Position numbers and translations under genes: made by a program. The notes below the pieces were generated by a model, which saw only the letters and a list, made by a program, of their open reading frames with translations, searched no databases and was not told where the DNA came from. A stretch of 46,675 bases of DNA, taken from positions 1 through 46,675 of the forward strand of contig DAORJK010000020.1 of the NCBI GenBank assembly GCA_035438985.1. The letters are read 5' to 3'. Positions 33,736 to 42,097 of the stretch are shown piece by piece. The stretch's first letter is position 1; each line of letters opens with the position of its first letter. Source of the DNA: UBA4408 sp002389785 (GTDB lineage: Bacteria; Bacteroidota; Bacteroidia; UBA4408).

Positions 33736-35022
33736 TTAATTTTTGAATGGATAGCTTACTATTTTTTCGATTACCGAAAAGTTACTATAGATACCGCTAT
33801 TGTAAATTTTTAGTTGATAAAAATTGATGCAGGTAAGAACAACAGCTATTAATAGCATCCAGTATTTGCGTTTCGGAGAATAATAACTCGATATGAATGA
33901 AGCTAAAGTTAATGAGTATACGGCCGATCCTTGTGAAAGTGCTCGACCTGCATATGAAACACCATATTTCCAATCAGACCAAGCAGTAATTATCCAAAAA
34001 TTTAAAATGCAAAAAACAAGTACAGATTTTTTAAATGGATACATATTCATGAACCAAAATCCTATTATAAAAAGCAAGGTTATTGGAGTATATATTAACC
34101 AGCCGCTGTGAAATCCAAACAATACTCTAAACCAAGGATTTAAAAAATACCACTTGCTGCCTACATCGTATACAAAACTACCTGATACATACTTCCAGTA
34201 AATCAATTGTGGTAAAACACCAACTAATGCTCCTGTTAAGGCTATAACTACATGTGCGTAATTTTGTTGTACCATTTCCCATTTTTGTCTTGCTTGAATT
34301 TTCGATTCACATCCCCATAATAGGGGAATGAAAAGCAGAATTAATTCGGTAGGTCTTGAAATTGTTGCAATTCCACCTATTAATCCAATTGCAAATGCAA
34401 AGCCTATAGACGGCTTTTCGTGCCATTTATAGGTGAACCAAAGCAACATGCAGTACATTGAGAATATCCAACTATGGCTCATGGCTCCATCAATTGAGAT
34501 ATACTGTGGTAAGTTGCTCGTAAAAAATAATAAGAGCAAAGTAGTTGCGGTGATAGCATCCGAAAAGTACTTCAACAAAACACTCCGCAGGAATAGCATG
34601 CCAATAAAGAACCAAAAAATAGCTCCCAACATAATGGAATACTGATAAGGCCAAGAAAATCCATCTTGAGCAACGTTGTTAAATTTAGCTAGCGTGTGGC
34701 CAATGAAAAAGAAGGGTACTTGCAATATGCATATTCCTCCTAAGTATTTAAAAACATAATTTCCGTTTGAAGCCTTTTGTGCCTGATAAAATTTTCCACC
34801 GCTAACATGATAGGTTGAATCAATTTGAGGAACCCATTCAAGATTTTTTATATCCTGATAAATAAAGATTGCCGGTTGATACATGTAATAACCAAAAGCA
34901 TCCCAGGAGGTGGCATTGTAGCCGTTAACGGAATTATTTTTCCAATAACAAAAACGCAGTATCAATGCTGCTATTAGTATTAGTAATACTGCGTTAAGGG
35001 AAGTGAAAAGTGAATTTTTCAT
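33736..35022 (-). CDS. GT39-like (GT-C) membrane glycosyltransferase
   Basis: A 428-residue protein with about ten membrane helices. The first helix is followed by an extracytoplasmic loop with YNATSWDAFGYYMYQP, whose Asp is typical of the GT-C catalytic position. GIATISRPTELILLFIPLLW resembles other GT39-like proteins. Such enzymes transfer sugars from lipid-linked donors to proteins or glycans in the periplasm. It is not next to the polysaccharide locus. A 7-base inverted repeat (TGACACT at 35063-35069 and AGTGTCA at 35090-35096) lies in the gap before it. Confidence 0.7.
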   Translation of the reverse strand: MKNSLFTSLNAVLLILIAALILRFCYWKNNSVNGYNATSWDAFGYYMYQPAIFIYQDIKNLEWVPQIDSTYHVSGGKFYQAQKASNGNYVFKYLGGICILQVPFFFIGHTLAKFNNVAQDGFSWPYQYSIMLGAIFWFFIGMLFLRSVLLKYFSDAITATTLLLLFFTSNLPQYISIDGAMSHSWIFSMYCMLLWFTYKWHEKPSIGFAFAIGLIGGIATISRPTELILLFIPLLWGCESKIQARQKWEMVQQNYAHVVIALTGALVGVLPQLIYWKYVSGSFVYDVGSKWYFLNPWFRVLFGFHSGWLIYTPITLLFIIGFWFMNMYPFKKSVLVFCILNFWIITAWSDWKYGVSYAGRALSQGSAVYSLTLASFISSYYSPKRKYWMLLIAVVLTCINFYQLKIYNSGIYSNFSVIEKIVSYPFKN

Positions 35023-35148
35023 GCAGCAAAAAATAACCTGTTAAAAATAAATCAATTTTTGTTGACACTTTATTTATTTCAAAGGATATAGTGTCAGAAA
35101 ATTGGCAAATCAACAAATCAATTTATAGATGCATAAACGCTAAACTGT

Positions 35149-35718
35149 TTATGCTGTATAATTTAATTCTACCACCCCGCATTCGAACACCTTAGTCGAT
35201 TGTAAAGTGAGCAATGTTTTGTCCTGAATGTTTGCAAACAATGGAATCCCCTTTCCGAGTACAACCGGATTAACAAATAGCCAATAGCCATCTATTAAAT
35301 TTAGTTGCATGAGTGAATGTGTTGCGCTAGGGCTTCCAAAAAGCAATAGTTCATTACCCGGCTGTTTTTTCAGTTGAAGAATATTTTCTGACAGATTATC
35401 ACCGATTATTTTTGTATTGTTTGCGCCTGAATTCTCCCTACTTCTTGAGATAACTACTTTAGTTGACTTACTATACCACAAGGCGTGTTCCTTGTCGTGC
35501 TTCGTTGCGTTTGGCTTATCAGCTGCAGTAGGCCAATAACTCTCCATAAGTTCATAGGTTACCCTTCCATACAAAGCTGTATCGCTTTTGCTAATGCGTT
35601 TTTCCACATGATCAAAAATTTCATCTTCTAATTTAATCCAGTCCATTTCACCATTGGGTCCGGCAACAAATCCATCGAGTGATACATGAACAAAGCTTAT
35701 TATTTTTCTCATAGACAA
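35149..35718 (-). CDS. Dihydrofolate reductase family (RibD-C-like) protein
   Basis: A 189-residue protein. It starts MRKIISFVHVSLDGFVAGPNG, the opening of the DHFR-like RibD C-terminal family, and includes ALYGRVTYELMESYWPTA and KVVISRSREN. The family reduces pteridine- or riboflavin-like compounds or, in YyaP/YwjB relatives, has no known substrate. It is too short for the bifunctional RibD. The more likely start is Met3 (35712), since MSM at 35718 is only slightly longer. Confidence 0.85.
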   Translation of the reverse strand: MSMRKIISFVHVSLDGFVAGPNGEMDWIKLEDEIFDHVEKRISKSDTALYGRVTYELMESYWPTAADKPNATKHDKEHALWYSKSTKVVISRSRENSGANNTKIIGDNLSENILQLKKQPGNELLLFGSPSATHSLMQLNLIDGYWLFVNPVVLGKGIPLFANIQDKTLLTLQSTKVFECGVVELNYTA

Positions 35719-35755
35719 GTATTAGTAGGTTTAAAATTGGGGTTAAAGTAGCAAA

Positions 35756-36337
35756 TTAGTGTTGGTCAAGTTTATCCAATACTTTCGTCACCTGTGGTAT
35801 CACCAATCGTTTATCGTCGTTGTAGATAACAAAATCGGAACGTTTTATTTTTTCACTTTCAGGAAGCTGTTTTTTCATGCGAGCCTTCACTTCTTCCTTG
35901 CTTAGTTGTGATCGTAACATAACTCTTTGAATTCGAACTTTTGCAGGTGCGTATACACATATAATTTTGTCGCATTGCTTATAACTTCCACTTTCAAACA
36001 AGATGGCAGCTTCTTTAGCTACTATTTTTTTGCTTTGATGTTGCCTTAGCCACATGGCGTAATTTTCGGCAACAGCGGGATGTATCATAGAATTTAGTTG
36101 GTTGAGCTTTTTTTCGTTTCCAAAAACAATAGTGGCCAATTTTTGCTTATCCACGCTACCATTTGAGCAAACAGCATCCCCAAAAGTTTGTTGAACCAAG
36201 GTTTGAATTTTAGGTGTTTGAAGCAGGTTTTTCGCTACATCGTCGGCATAAAATACCGGAATATCAAATTGCTCTAATATTCTGCAAAGAGTAGTTTTTC
36301 CGCTACCGATGCCTCCGGTAATGCACAGTTGTATCAT
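35756..36337 (-). CDS. coaE: Dephospho-CoA kinase
   Basis: A 193-residue enzyme of normal length. GGIGSGKTT (residues 8-16) is the P-loop, YADDVAKNLL the substrate segment, and IHPAVAENY and ILFESGSYK are typical. It phosphorylates the 3' hydroxyl of dephospho-CoA, the last step of coenzyme A synthesis. It overlaps the YbbR-like gene by four bases, as in many Bacteroidota. Confidence 0.95.
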   Translation of the reverse strand: MIQLCITGGIGSGKTTLCRILEQFDIPVFYADDVAKNLLQTPKIQTLVQQTFGDAVCSNGSVDKQKLATIVFGNEKKLNQLNSMIHPAVAENYAMWLRQHQSKKIVAKEAAILFESGSYKQCDKIICVYAPAKVRIQRVMLRSQLSKEEVKARMKKQLPESEKIKRSDFVIYNDDKRLVIPQVTKVLDKLDQH

Positions 36338-37329
36338 TTCTTTTTCAAAATAAATTCAACGTTTTCAGTTTCAATTTTTACTTGCCGTACAATTTCAGGA
36401 AACTTTACCAGCTTCAATTTTAAGGAGCTTGCTTCTTCATCTTTTGCATCGTAATAAGCCAGTAACGAAAACTGATCGGCACTCACTTTCTGATAATTAC
36501 TTAAGCCAACCAGGTAAGTGATTTTTACCCTTGAAGGAAATGTTTTTAACTGATATTGCTCAGGTACATTTAAAACCTCAACCGGTAATTCCAAGGTACC
36601 TTCAGTAAATTTTTCGACCGGAATTTTTACTACCACTTTTTTGGTAGAAAAATCAATACTGTTCAATTCAGCAGGAATAATAATATCGGCAGCTCTTAAT
36701 ATTGTTTTGTTTAATCCCTTAAAATTTAACTGTTGGGTATTTAATTCAACCAGGTTATTCATCACCGAAGCGGGACCACTGAGCACAATTTTTGAAGGTT
36801 TTAATTCTATTTTTCCACTTAGTTGAAATTGCTTTTCAAATTCGTAATTAAGATTTAATCTTACCGGAACAACCTTGGTTATTTTTTTGTCAAAATAAAA
36901 ATGTAAGGTATCTAAATCAATTTTCGAAATCTTTAATTGGTTTCCTAATTGTGCTTCAAATTGCTGTGCTTGCGAATAGCCGGGCAAATAATAATCTTGC
37001 TCGTTTTTGTTTTTTCGTAGTTTGCTTACATCCAAATAGAGCGTATCGTTTAGCCGATTAAAATAAAATCCTAAAAAAGTAAATCCGCTGGTGGTAATTT
37101 CTATATCCACACGTCCTGGGAGTTTATTGGCCAGCATTTTATCTTGTGGGAAATTAATATAGCGCAAATTAAAACTCACGGGAGCTTTGTATTCGTTTGA
37201 AAATACAATCAACAACCAAAATAAAAAAGCAATTAGCAAACAATATAAAAATGTAACCCAACGATTGCTCGCTGCATTTTGATTCCCCGATTTTAAAAGG
37301 CTTAATACTGATTTTACCTGGTGTTTCAT
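36334..37329 (-). CDS. YbbR-like domain protein
   Basis: A 331-residue protein. One N-terminal membrane helix (LYCLLIAFLFWLLIVFSN) is followed by repeated beta-rich segments: ITKVVPVRLNLNYEFE, VRLNLN, VLSGPASVMNN and PVEVLNVP. YbbR repeats occur in envelope proteins; in other bacteria they are near CdaA, which makes c-di-AMP. Here the partner is coaE, with a 4-base overlap, as commonly in Bacteroidota. The function is structural or regulatory but not established. Confidence 0.85.
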   Translation of the reverse strand: MKHQVKSVLSLLKSGNQNAASNRWVTFLYCLLIAFLFWLLIVFSNEYKAPVSFNLRYINFPQDKMLANKLPGRVDIEITTSGFTFLGFYFNRLNDTLYLDVSKLRKNKNEQDYYLPGYSQAQQFEAQLGNQLKISKIDLDTLHFYFDKKITKVVPVRLNLNYEFEKQFQLSGKIELKPSKIVLSGPASVMNNLVELNTQQLNFKGLNKTILRAADIIIPAELNSIDFSTKKVVVKIPVEKFTEGTLELPVEVLNVPEQYQLKTFPSRVKITYLVGLSNYQKVSADQFSLLAYYDAKDEEASSLKLKLVKFPEIVRQVKIETENVEFILKKK

Positions 37330-37364
37330 TTATTCAATTGGAAATGCATGTTCCGGTTAATAAA

Positions 37365-37772
37365 TTAATGCTTTTTGTAAAGTTTGTTGACTTCAACTAA
37401 CAGCCAATGGGTATTCCTTTTTTTGTACTCTTTGAATATTGAAGTTGAAAAAAAGTAAGGAGCAATTAGTTGATCAAAAATTTTTTTGTGCTTTGTTTGC
37501 AGTTTTAAAAGATACTGCAGTAAAATAGTATGGTTGTAAAAGCAATTACTATTTTTTGAATCAAAAATTACTTGATAACAAGCGCAATATACAAGCTCCC
37601 CATAAAATTTTATAAGTTTCTTAGGATAAGAACTAAATTGTGATGAAGCTGAAAATGAAAATGAAATAAACCGTAAATCAGCAATTCCTAGCCATTGACT
37701 AAAAAAATAAAAGGCATGCAACCGATTTTTAAAAAAACGAGTTACATACCTTTTATTTTTTATCGCATTCAT
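37365..37772 (-). CDS. Unknown 135-residue ORF between yajC and ybbR
   Basis: I do not recognise this protein. It is rich in Phe, Lys, Tyr and Ser, with no clear signal peptide, membrane helix or metal motif. Cys residues are at about 63, 65 and 77. The frame is open across the whole 19-35-base-flanked gap between two conserved genes. It is either an inserted gene particular to this lineage or a chance ORF. Confidence 0.4.
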   Translation of the reverse strand: MNAIKNKRYVTRFFKNRLHAFYFFSQWLGIADLRFISFSFSASSQFSSYPKKLIKFYGELVYCACYQVIFDSKNSNCFYNHTILLQYLLKLQTKHKKIFDQLIAPYFFSTSIFKEYKKRNTHWLLVEVNKLYKKH

Positions 37773-37791
37773 GTATGCGAATGTAAAAAAA

Positions 37792-38121
37792 CTATTGATT
37801 GTTTTGTGCTCCTAGTAAGGTTGAGCTATCCATAGAAACAGCAGTGCGTTCAATTTTTAATTTAACACCGCCTTCAACTTCAATGATAAAAGTTTTATCG
37901 GCTACTTCAACAATTTTACCGTGTATGCCGCCAATAGTAACAATGCGGTCGCCTTTTTTGATGGCTTCTCTAAATTTTTGTTGGTCTTTGGCTTTTTTCA
38001 TTTGCGGACGAATCATGAAAAAATAAAATACCACCACGATTAAAATGATGGGTAAAAAATTCATAATCGGATTTGCATTTCCACCTTGTGGTTGACTCAT
38101 TAAGATAATTTGATGTAGCAT
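37792..38121 (-). CDS. yajC: Preprotein translocase subunit YajC
   Basis: The 109-residue reading starts at MLHQIILMSQPQ; an upstream ATG would add 19 residues that overlap the DUF1573 end region and lack YajC similarity. A single membrane helix (NFLPIILIVVVFYFFMIRPQ) precedes the motif KKAKDQQKFREAIKKGDRI and VTIGGIHGKIVEV, both typical. It assists the SecDF part of the Sec translocon. It follows the DUF1573 gene by about 30 bases, as in many Bacteroidota. Confidence 0.93.
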   Translation of the reverse strand: MLHQIILMSQPQGGNANPIMNFLPIILIVVVFYFFMIRPQMKKAKDQQKFREAIKKGDRIVTIGGIHGKIVEVADKTFIIEVEGGVKLKIERTAVSMDSSTLLGAQNNQ

Positions 38122-38152
38122 GTTTGTGTATGGTTTGTTATTCGTTTTTTGA

Positions 38153-38626
38153 TTAATGTGCAGCTGCAGTAACTTCACCGCTAACTGTAAGTACTTTGGT
38201 ATTAGGAATTGCGTTTGTAATCAAGGTTACGGTTTTGTTTTGCATGCCCGATTTTCCTCGACTATCAAACGTAACATCGATGACACCTGAACCTCCCGGT
38301 GCAATTGGATTTTTAGGCCATTGTGGAACGGTACATCCGCAACTTCCCTTTGCATCTGAAATGATTAGATCGGCTTTGCCCGAGTTTTTAAATTTAAAAG
38401 CATACGATACTTTTTCGCCTTCGGTTATTTTTCCAAAATCGTGTGTTTCACTTTCAAATTCAACCAAAGCAACATTCTCTTCGTCGCTTGTACCGCTTGC
38501 CGATACAGGGTTGTTTACTAAATCGGTAGATACTTGTCCGTTTGATTCGGTTTTGCTTTTGCAGGAAGTGAGGACATTCATAGCCAACAATAATGCAACT
38601 GCAACAGGATAGTGATAAGCTTTCAT
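38153..38626 (-). CDS. DUF1573 lipoprotein
   Basis: The 157-residue reading starts at MKAYHYPVAVALLLAMNVLTSC with a lipobox at C22; a longer reading would add 24 non-signal residues. The C-terminal domain has ESETHDFGKITEGEKVSYAF, DAKGSCGCTVPQWPKNPIAPG and VTFDSRGKSG, the DUF1573 hallmark with its GSCGC segment. Function is unknown; it is a beta-sandwich in envelope proteins. A TACTTTTG box lies at 38664-38671 on the minus strand, about 38 bases upstream. Confidence 0.87.
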   Translation of the reverse strand: MKAYHYPVAVALLLAMNVLTSCKSKTESNGQVSTDLVNNPVSASGTSDEENVALVEFESETHDFGKITEGEKVSYAFKFKNSGKADLIISDAKGSCGCTVPQWPKNPIAPGGSGVIDVTFDSRGKSGMQNKTVTLITNAIPNTKVLTVSGEVTAAAH

Positions 38627-38764
38627 TTTAATTGAATATACTGGATTGCTATTTTTTGTGGCGCAAAAGTATCCAATATTTTCAATTGTACTATACAAAT
38701 TCCGGATTAATAAAAGTTAATTTTTATAACGGTAATACAATAAATACCGCATAAACCAATCATT

Positions 38765-38791
38765 AAATTATACCAACAATTGGTATAATTT
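38765..38791 (-). terminator. AT-rich hairpin after the T9SS gene
   Basis: A 12-base perfect stem AAATTATACCAA (38765-38776) and TTGGTATAATTT (38780-38791) closes a 3-base loop, about 35 bases beyond the stop codon of the T9SS gene at 38826. There is no long U-run, so it may be a terminator or just a folded spacer. Confidence 0.4.
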
Positions 38792-38825
38792 GATGATATA
38801 ATCAACACTTATGAAGTAAAATAAA

Positions 38826-39680
38826 TTACAGTTTCGAAAATTTGATTAGCTGAACTCCTTCTTTACTAGTAAGCTCAAGAAAATATATTCCGGCTTCTGC
38901 ATCAAGCTTAATTGCTGCAGTTGAGCAATTTTTATATTCCTGTTCAGTTATCGTTTCACCCAACATGTTTTTTATTTTTATGCTAGCAAGATCAAGCGTT
39001 TTTCCAAAATTTACATGCAGTTGAGAGGTTGCCGGATTGGGATAAATAACTAGTTTCTCGCTTGCGATTTTGCGAATAGATGTTGGTTGATCTATGCTAA
39101 TTTCATCAAATAAAAACCCGTCGTTTCCTCCTGAAAAATAATAATTATCGTACTGCGAAAATTTAATGACATAGTTTGCGGTATAGCTCAATCCATGTGC
39201 AGTATTCATGCTATCTAAGTTATAATCGTAGGAACGCCAGGTAAGGTCGGTAAAACTGGCGCCATTTAAGTCGATTACTTTTGTAAAGGTAGTTCCTCCG
39301 TCATCCGATAGGTAAATTCCGTCTTGTGGTTCAGTTTCATCGTTCCATTCCGACCACCAAAAACGCAAATGTAAATTGGATGCACCAAGCGCATTTAATC
39401 CAAGCCAGGCATCATTTAATATGTAGGTACCTGCCGGAGGCGCAATGTCCATTCCCAACCAATAATTTCCGTTTGGTGAAGATGCAGCCGAAAATGAACT
39501 ATTTGACCAAACTTGAATCCGCCCGCCGGGCAAGGAAGACGTTGTATACCAATTGCTATCGAGTGCATTGTTTTCGAAACCTGTATAGTAAGGAACCGGA
39601 GCATAGTACGAAGGTTGAGCCTTTGCATCAATAAACAGCAAGGTGGATATAATCAGTAAAAAGTAGTATTTTGTTTTCAT
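38826..39680 (-). CDS. Secreted protein with T9SS type A sorting domain
   Basis: A 284-residue protein. The signal peptide is MKTKYYFLLIISTLLFIDAKA. The middle (35-200) resembles concanavalin-like beta-sandwich domains of secreted Bacteroidota proteins: GFENNALDSNW, WLGMDI, LHLRFWWSEWND and SDDGGTTFTKV. The C-terminal domain begins VIYPNPATSQLHV and ends GVQLIKFSKL. It sits between nusB and the DUF1573 gene, an unusual place for a secreted cargo. The ligand is unknown. Confidence 0.8.
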   Translation of the reverse strand: MKTKYYFLLIISTLLFIDAKAQPSYYAPVPYYTGFENNALDSNWYTTSSLPGGRIQVWSNSSFSAASSPNGNYWLGMDIAPPAGTYILNDAWLGLNALGASNLHLRFWWSEWNDETEPQDGIYLSDDGGTTFTKVIDLNGASFTDLTWRSYDYNLDSMNTAHGLSYTANYVIKFSQYDNYYFSGGNDGFLFDEISIDQPTSIRKIASEKLVIYPNPATSQLHVNFGKTLDLASIKIKNMLGETITEQEYKNCSTAAIKLDAEAGIYFLELTSKEGVQLIKFSKL

Positions 39681-39776
39681 AGAATTGATTTTTAGGGTTA
39701 ATATTCAGCTTAGATCATAATTAGCTTGAACAAGTTTACTAAAAATCAAAGAAATTTCAAAACGAGGTTTCTTCGA

Positions 39777-40724
39777 TTATTCCATTAAACCTCGCCCCGT
39801 TTTTTTAAGCTCACCATTGGCTTTAAAATCGGCTAAAAGTTTATCTAATATACCGTTAACAAAGACCTGACTTTTTGGAGTACTATAATTTTTAGAAAGT
39901 TCAATGTATTCGTTCAGTGATACTTTGGTAGGAATGGTTGAAAAATTTAAGATTTCGGTAATTGCCATTTTCATCAACAACACATCCATCATGGCAATTC
40001 GTTCTACTTCCCAGTTTTGAGTTTTTTCGCCGATTAATTTTTCGTAGGCTTCATTGTTCAAAATTGTCTTACGAAATAAATCCAGCATAAAAGCTTTATC
40101 ATCTGCTTCATCTTTGTAAAGGGGCAACATAAAGTTTTCATCCGGTTTATTTTCAGGAATTTGTTTAATGGTTTTAATGACCATCGAAAATGCCAAATCA
40201 AAATCATCGGTCCAAATAATGCTCTTTTCTTCGAAGAAATAATTGAGTGGCTCAAAATCTTCGAGAATTCCCTTAACAATTTTAGCTAAAAACTCACGGT
40301 CCTGTGCATAATTTACAGATGCTTCTTGCAGGTAGTTCGTGTAAAGTTCGGAAGCTTTTATTTCAAGAAATATTTTTTTAATCAGTTCTTGTTCATTGCT
40401 CCATGAAATTTTGTAACCGTTTACTGCACGCTGAAAGGCCTTATTATCGCCAATAGCCGAAATGGCTTTGTTAGCAACAAAACGGGTATTGGGATGCAAA
40501 TCTTCTTGAGTAGGTAATCGTTTTAATTTAGCCTCTTCCTGACTTTTAAGCGCAAAATCACGCAATTCGGGAAGTAAGGATAGGATGAACACATAAAGTT
40601 CATAAACCTTATCAATGCTGGCATGCAATTGCTTTTCGGCTTTTGACAAGTCATGATTATCCGCTTGTAAAAAAGCATATAAAGCTTGCATTACTTTTAT
40701 TCGTAAGTGTCGTCTGTTTAGCAT
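39777..40724 (-). CDS. nusB: Transcription antitermination factor NusB (long Bacteroidota form)
   Basis: A 315-residue protein. It begins MLNRRHLRIKVMQALYAF, the RNA-binding start of NusB. The NusB fold lies toward the C-terminus: NYSTPKSQVFVNGILDKLLADF and VERIAMMDVLLMKMAITEIL match the helices. Bacteroidota NusB is about twice the length of the E. coli protein, with an inserted helical region (about 70-200). It binds boxA RNA in rRNA transcription. It follows the leucine dehydrogenase gene by 35 bases. Confidence 0.9.
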   Translation of the reverse strand: MLNRRHLRIKVMQALYAFLQADNHDLSKAEKQLHASIDKVYELYVFILSLLPELRDFALKSQEEAKLKRLPTQEDLHPNTRFVANKAISAIGDNKAFQRAVNGYKISWSNEQELIKKIFLEIKASELYTNYLQEASVNYAQDREFLAKIVKGILEDFEPLNYFFEEKSIIWTDDFDLAFSMVIKTIKQIPENKPDENFMLPLYKDEADDKAFMLDLFRKTILNNEAYEKLIGEKTQNWEVERIAMMDVLLMKMAITEILNFSTIPTKVSLNEYIELSKNYSTPKSQVFVNGILDKLLADFKANGELKKTGRGLME

Positions 40725-40759
40725 TAAATAAGGAAAAGAACGTGTATTAGTAGGTTGAA

Positions 40760-41815
40760 TTATTTCGATGCGGCAACTTTATCGGCAATGCGTTTTTTGG
40801 CCATTGACTTAGCTGCTTCAATTGTGGTTGTATTATCTTTTTTGGCTTGCTTTAAAATGTTCGCGGTTAGGTCGTATATTTTTTCAGCTTGAGCTAAAGC
40901 TTTTTCACGGTTATATCCATGTAATTCAGAGTACACATTAATTAAACCTCCTGCATTGATTAAGAAATCAGGTGCCCAAATAATTCCACGTTCCTTGCAC
41001 ATATTGCCATGTACAACCTCATCCCAAAGCTGATTATTGGCAGCACCGGCAATGATTGAGCAGGTTAATTTCGGCAAAGTGTCTGAATTAACTGTTCCTC
41101 CTAAAGCGCATGGAGCATAAATATCCATGTCTACTTCGTAAGCTTTGTCGGCAGCTACTACTGTAGCTCCGGTTTCAGTGCTCAATTCTTTAAGGCGTTC
41201 TAAATTAATATCGGTAATGCTAACAATGGCATTTTCTTTTTTCAAGTAGCGTACTAAGTGTTCGCCTACATGTCCAATTCCTTGTACCAGAATTTTTTTC
41301 CCGCTAAGGCTATCATTTCCCCAGAGTTCTTTTGCACTGGCTTTCATCCCCATGTAAACACCTAGGGCAGTAACCGGCGAAGGGTCACCGCTTCCACCCA
41401 TCGATTCAGGTAATCCGGTAACAAAATTGGTTTCCATTTTCACGTATTCCATGTCTTTGGTTCCAATTCCAACATCTTCGGCAGTAATGTATTTTCCGCC
41501 AAGGCTATTTACAAACTGACCAAATTTACGCATGAGCGCTTCGTTTTTCATGGTTTTAGAATCGCCAATAATAACCGCTTTTCCTCCCCCTAAATTTAAT
41601 CCGCTGATGGCAGCTTTATAAGTCATTCCGCGCGATAAACGCAACACATCGGTAAGCGCCTGCTCTTCGTTATCATAAGCCCACATGCGTGTTCCACCAA
41701 GTGCGGGTCCTAAAACTGTATTGTGTATAGCTATAATTGCTTTTAATCCGGTAGCATTATCATTGCAAAAAACTACTTGCTCATGATTGTGAATTGACAT
41801 TTGAGATAGTACCAT
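40760..41815 (-). CDS. Leucine (Glu/Leu/Phe/Val-family) dehydrogenase
   Basis: A 351-residue protein of normal length. LGPALGGTRMW and SGLNLGGGKAVI form the substrate pocket with its catalytic Lys, DPSPVTALGVYMGM follows, and ILVQGIGHVGEHL is the NAD-binding GxGxxG. The enzyme oxidatively deaminates branched-chain amino acids to keto acids, often feeding iso-branched fatty acid synthesis in Bacteroidota. It is the first gene before nusB. A well-formed promoter lies upstream. Confidence 0.92.
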   Translation of the reverse strand: MVLSQMSIHNHEQVVFCNDNATGLKAIIAIHNTVLGPALGGTRMWAYDNEEQALTDVLRLSRGMTYKAAISGLNLGGGKAVIIGDSKTMKNEALMRKFGQFVNSLGGKYITAEDVGIGTKDMEYVKMETNFVTGLPESMGGSGDPSPVTALGVYMGMKASAKELWGNDSLSGKKILVQGIGHVGEHLVRYLKKENAIVSITDINLERLKELSTETGATVVAADKAYEVDMDIYAPCALGGTVNSDTLPKLTCSIIAGAANNQLWDEVVHGNMCKERGIIWAPDFLINAGGLINVYSELHGYNREKALAQAEKIYDLTANILKQAKKDNTTTIEAAKSMAKKRIADKVAASK

Positions 41816-41942
41816 TTTATTCAGTATTTAAACACTAGTTGATTTCAAAAAGCTATTTTGAAGGGTTTTATTACTTGTTTTTGTAAAGCTAAAAATCCAC
41901 AAAAAATACCCTGCTTTAGCTTGTTTTTTTTATAAGTCGGCA

Positions 41943-41973
41943 CAAAAGTAGGTTTATTTTTTAATGCCACAAA
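41943..41973 (-). promoter_or_regulatory. Promoter of the leucine dehydrogenase-nusB operon
   Basis: On the minus strand a TTTG (41970-41973) is followed after 19 bases by TACTTTTG (41943-41950), an exact match to TTTG-N19-TAnnTTTG. The message would begin near 41936, giving a leader of about 120 bases. A weak AAGCTAAA/TTTAGCTT hairpin (41886-41922) lies within that leader. Confidence 0.65.
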
Positions 41974-42030
41974 TGTTTGTTTAAGATTGTGAGAATCCGT
42001 AAAAATATCTCAGTTTTTTAGTTCTAAAAT

Positions 42031-42072
42031 AAATAAGCCTTTCTGTGTGCAATGCAACAGAAAGGCTTATTT
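42031..42072 (-). terminator. Strong hairpin terminator of the giant T9SS gene
   Basis: A perfect 16-base stem AAATAAGCCTTTCTGT (42031-42046) and ACAGAAAGGCTTATTT (42057-42072) with a 10-base loop. It lies 25 bases beyond the stop codon of the 1428-residue gene and is followed on the minus strand by ATTTTAG. The hairpin separates that gene from the leucine dehydrogenase promoter. Confidence 0.7.
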
Positions 42073-42097
42073 AAGTGTAGGATGAAACCTTTATTGT

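Noticed and set aside
41886..41922. AAGCTAAA/TTTAGCTT hairpin with T-run on the plus strand
   Set aside because: Would be a plus-strand terminator, but no plus-strand gene ends here; probably chance within the leucine dehydrogenase leader.
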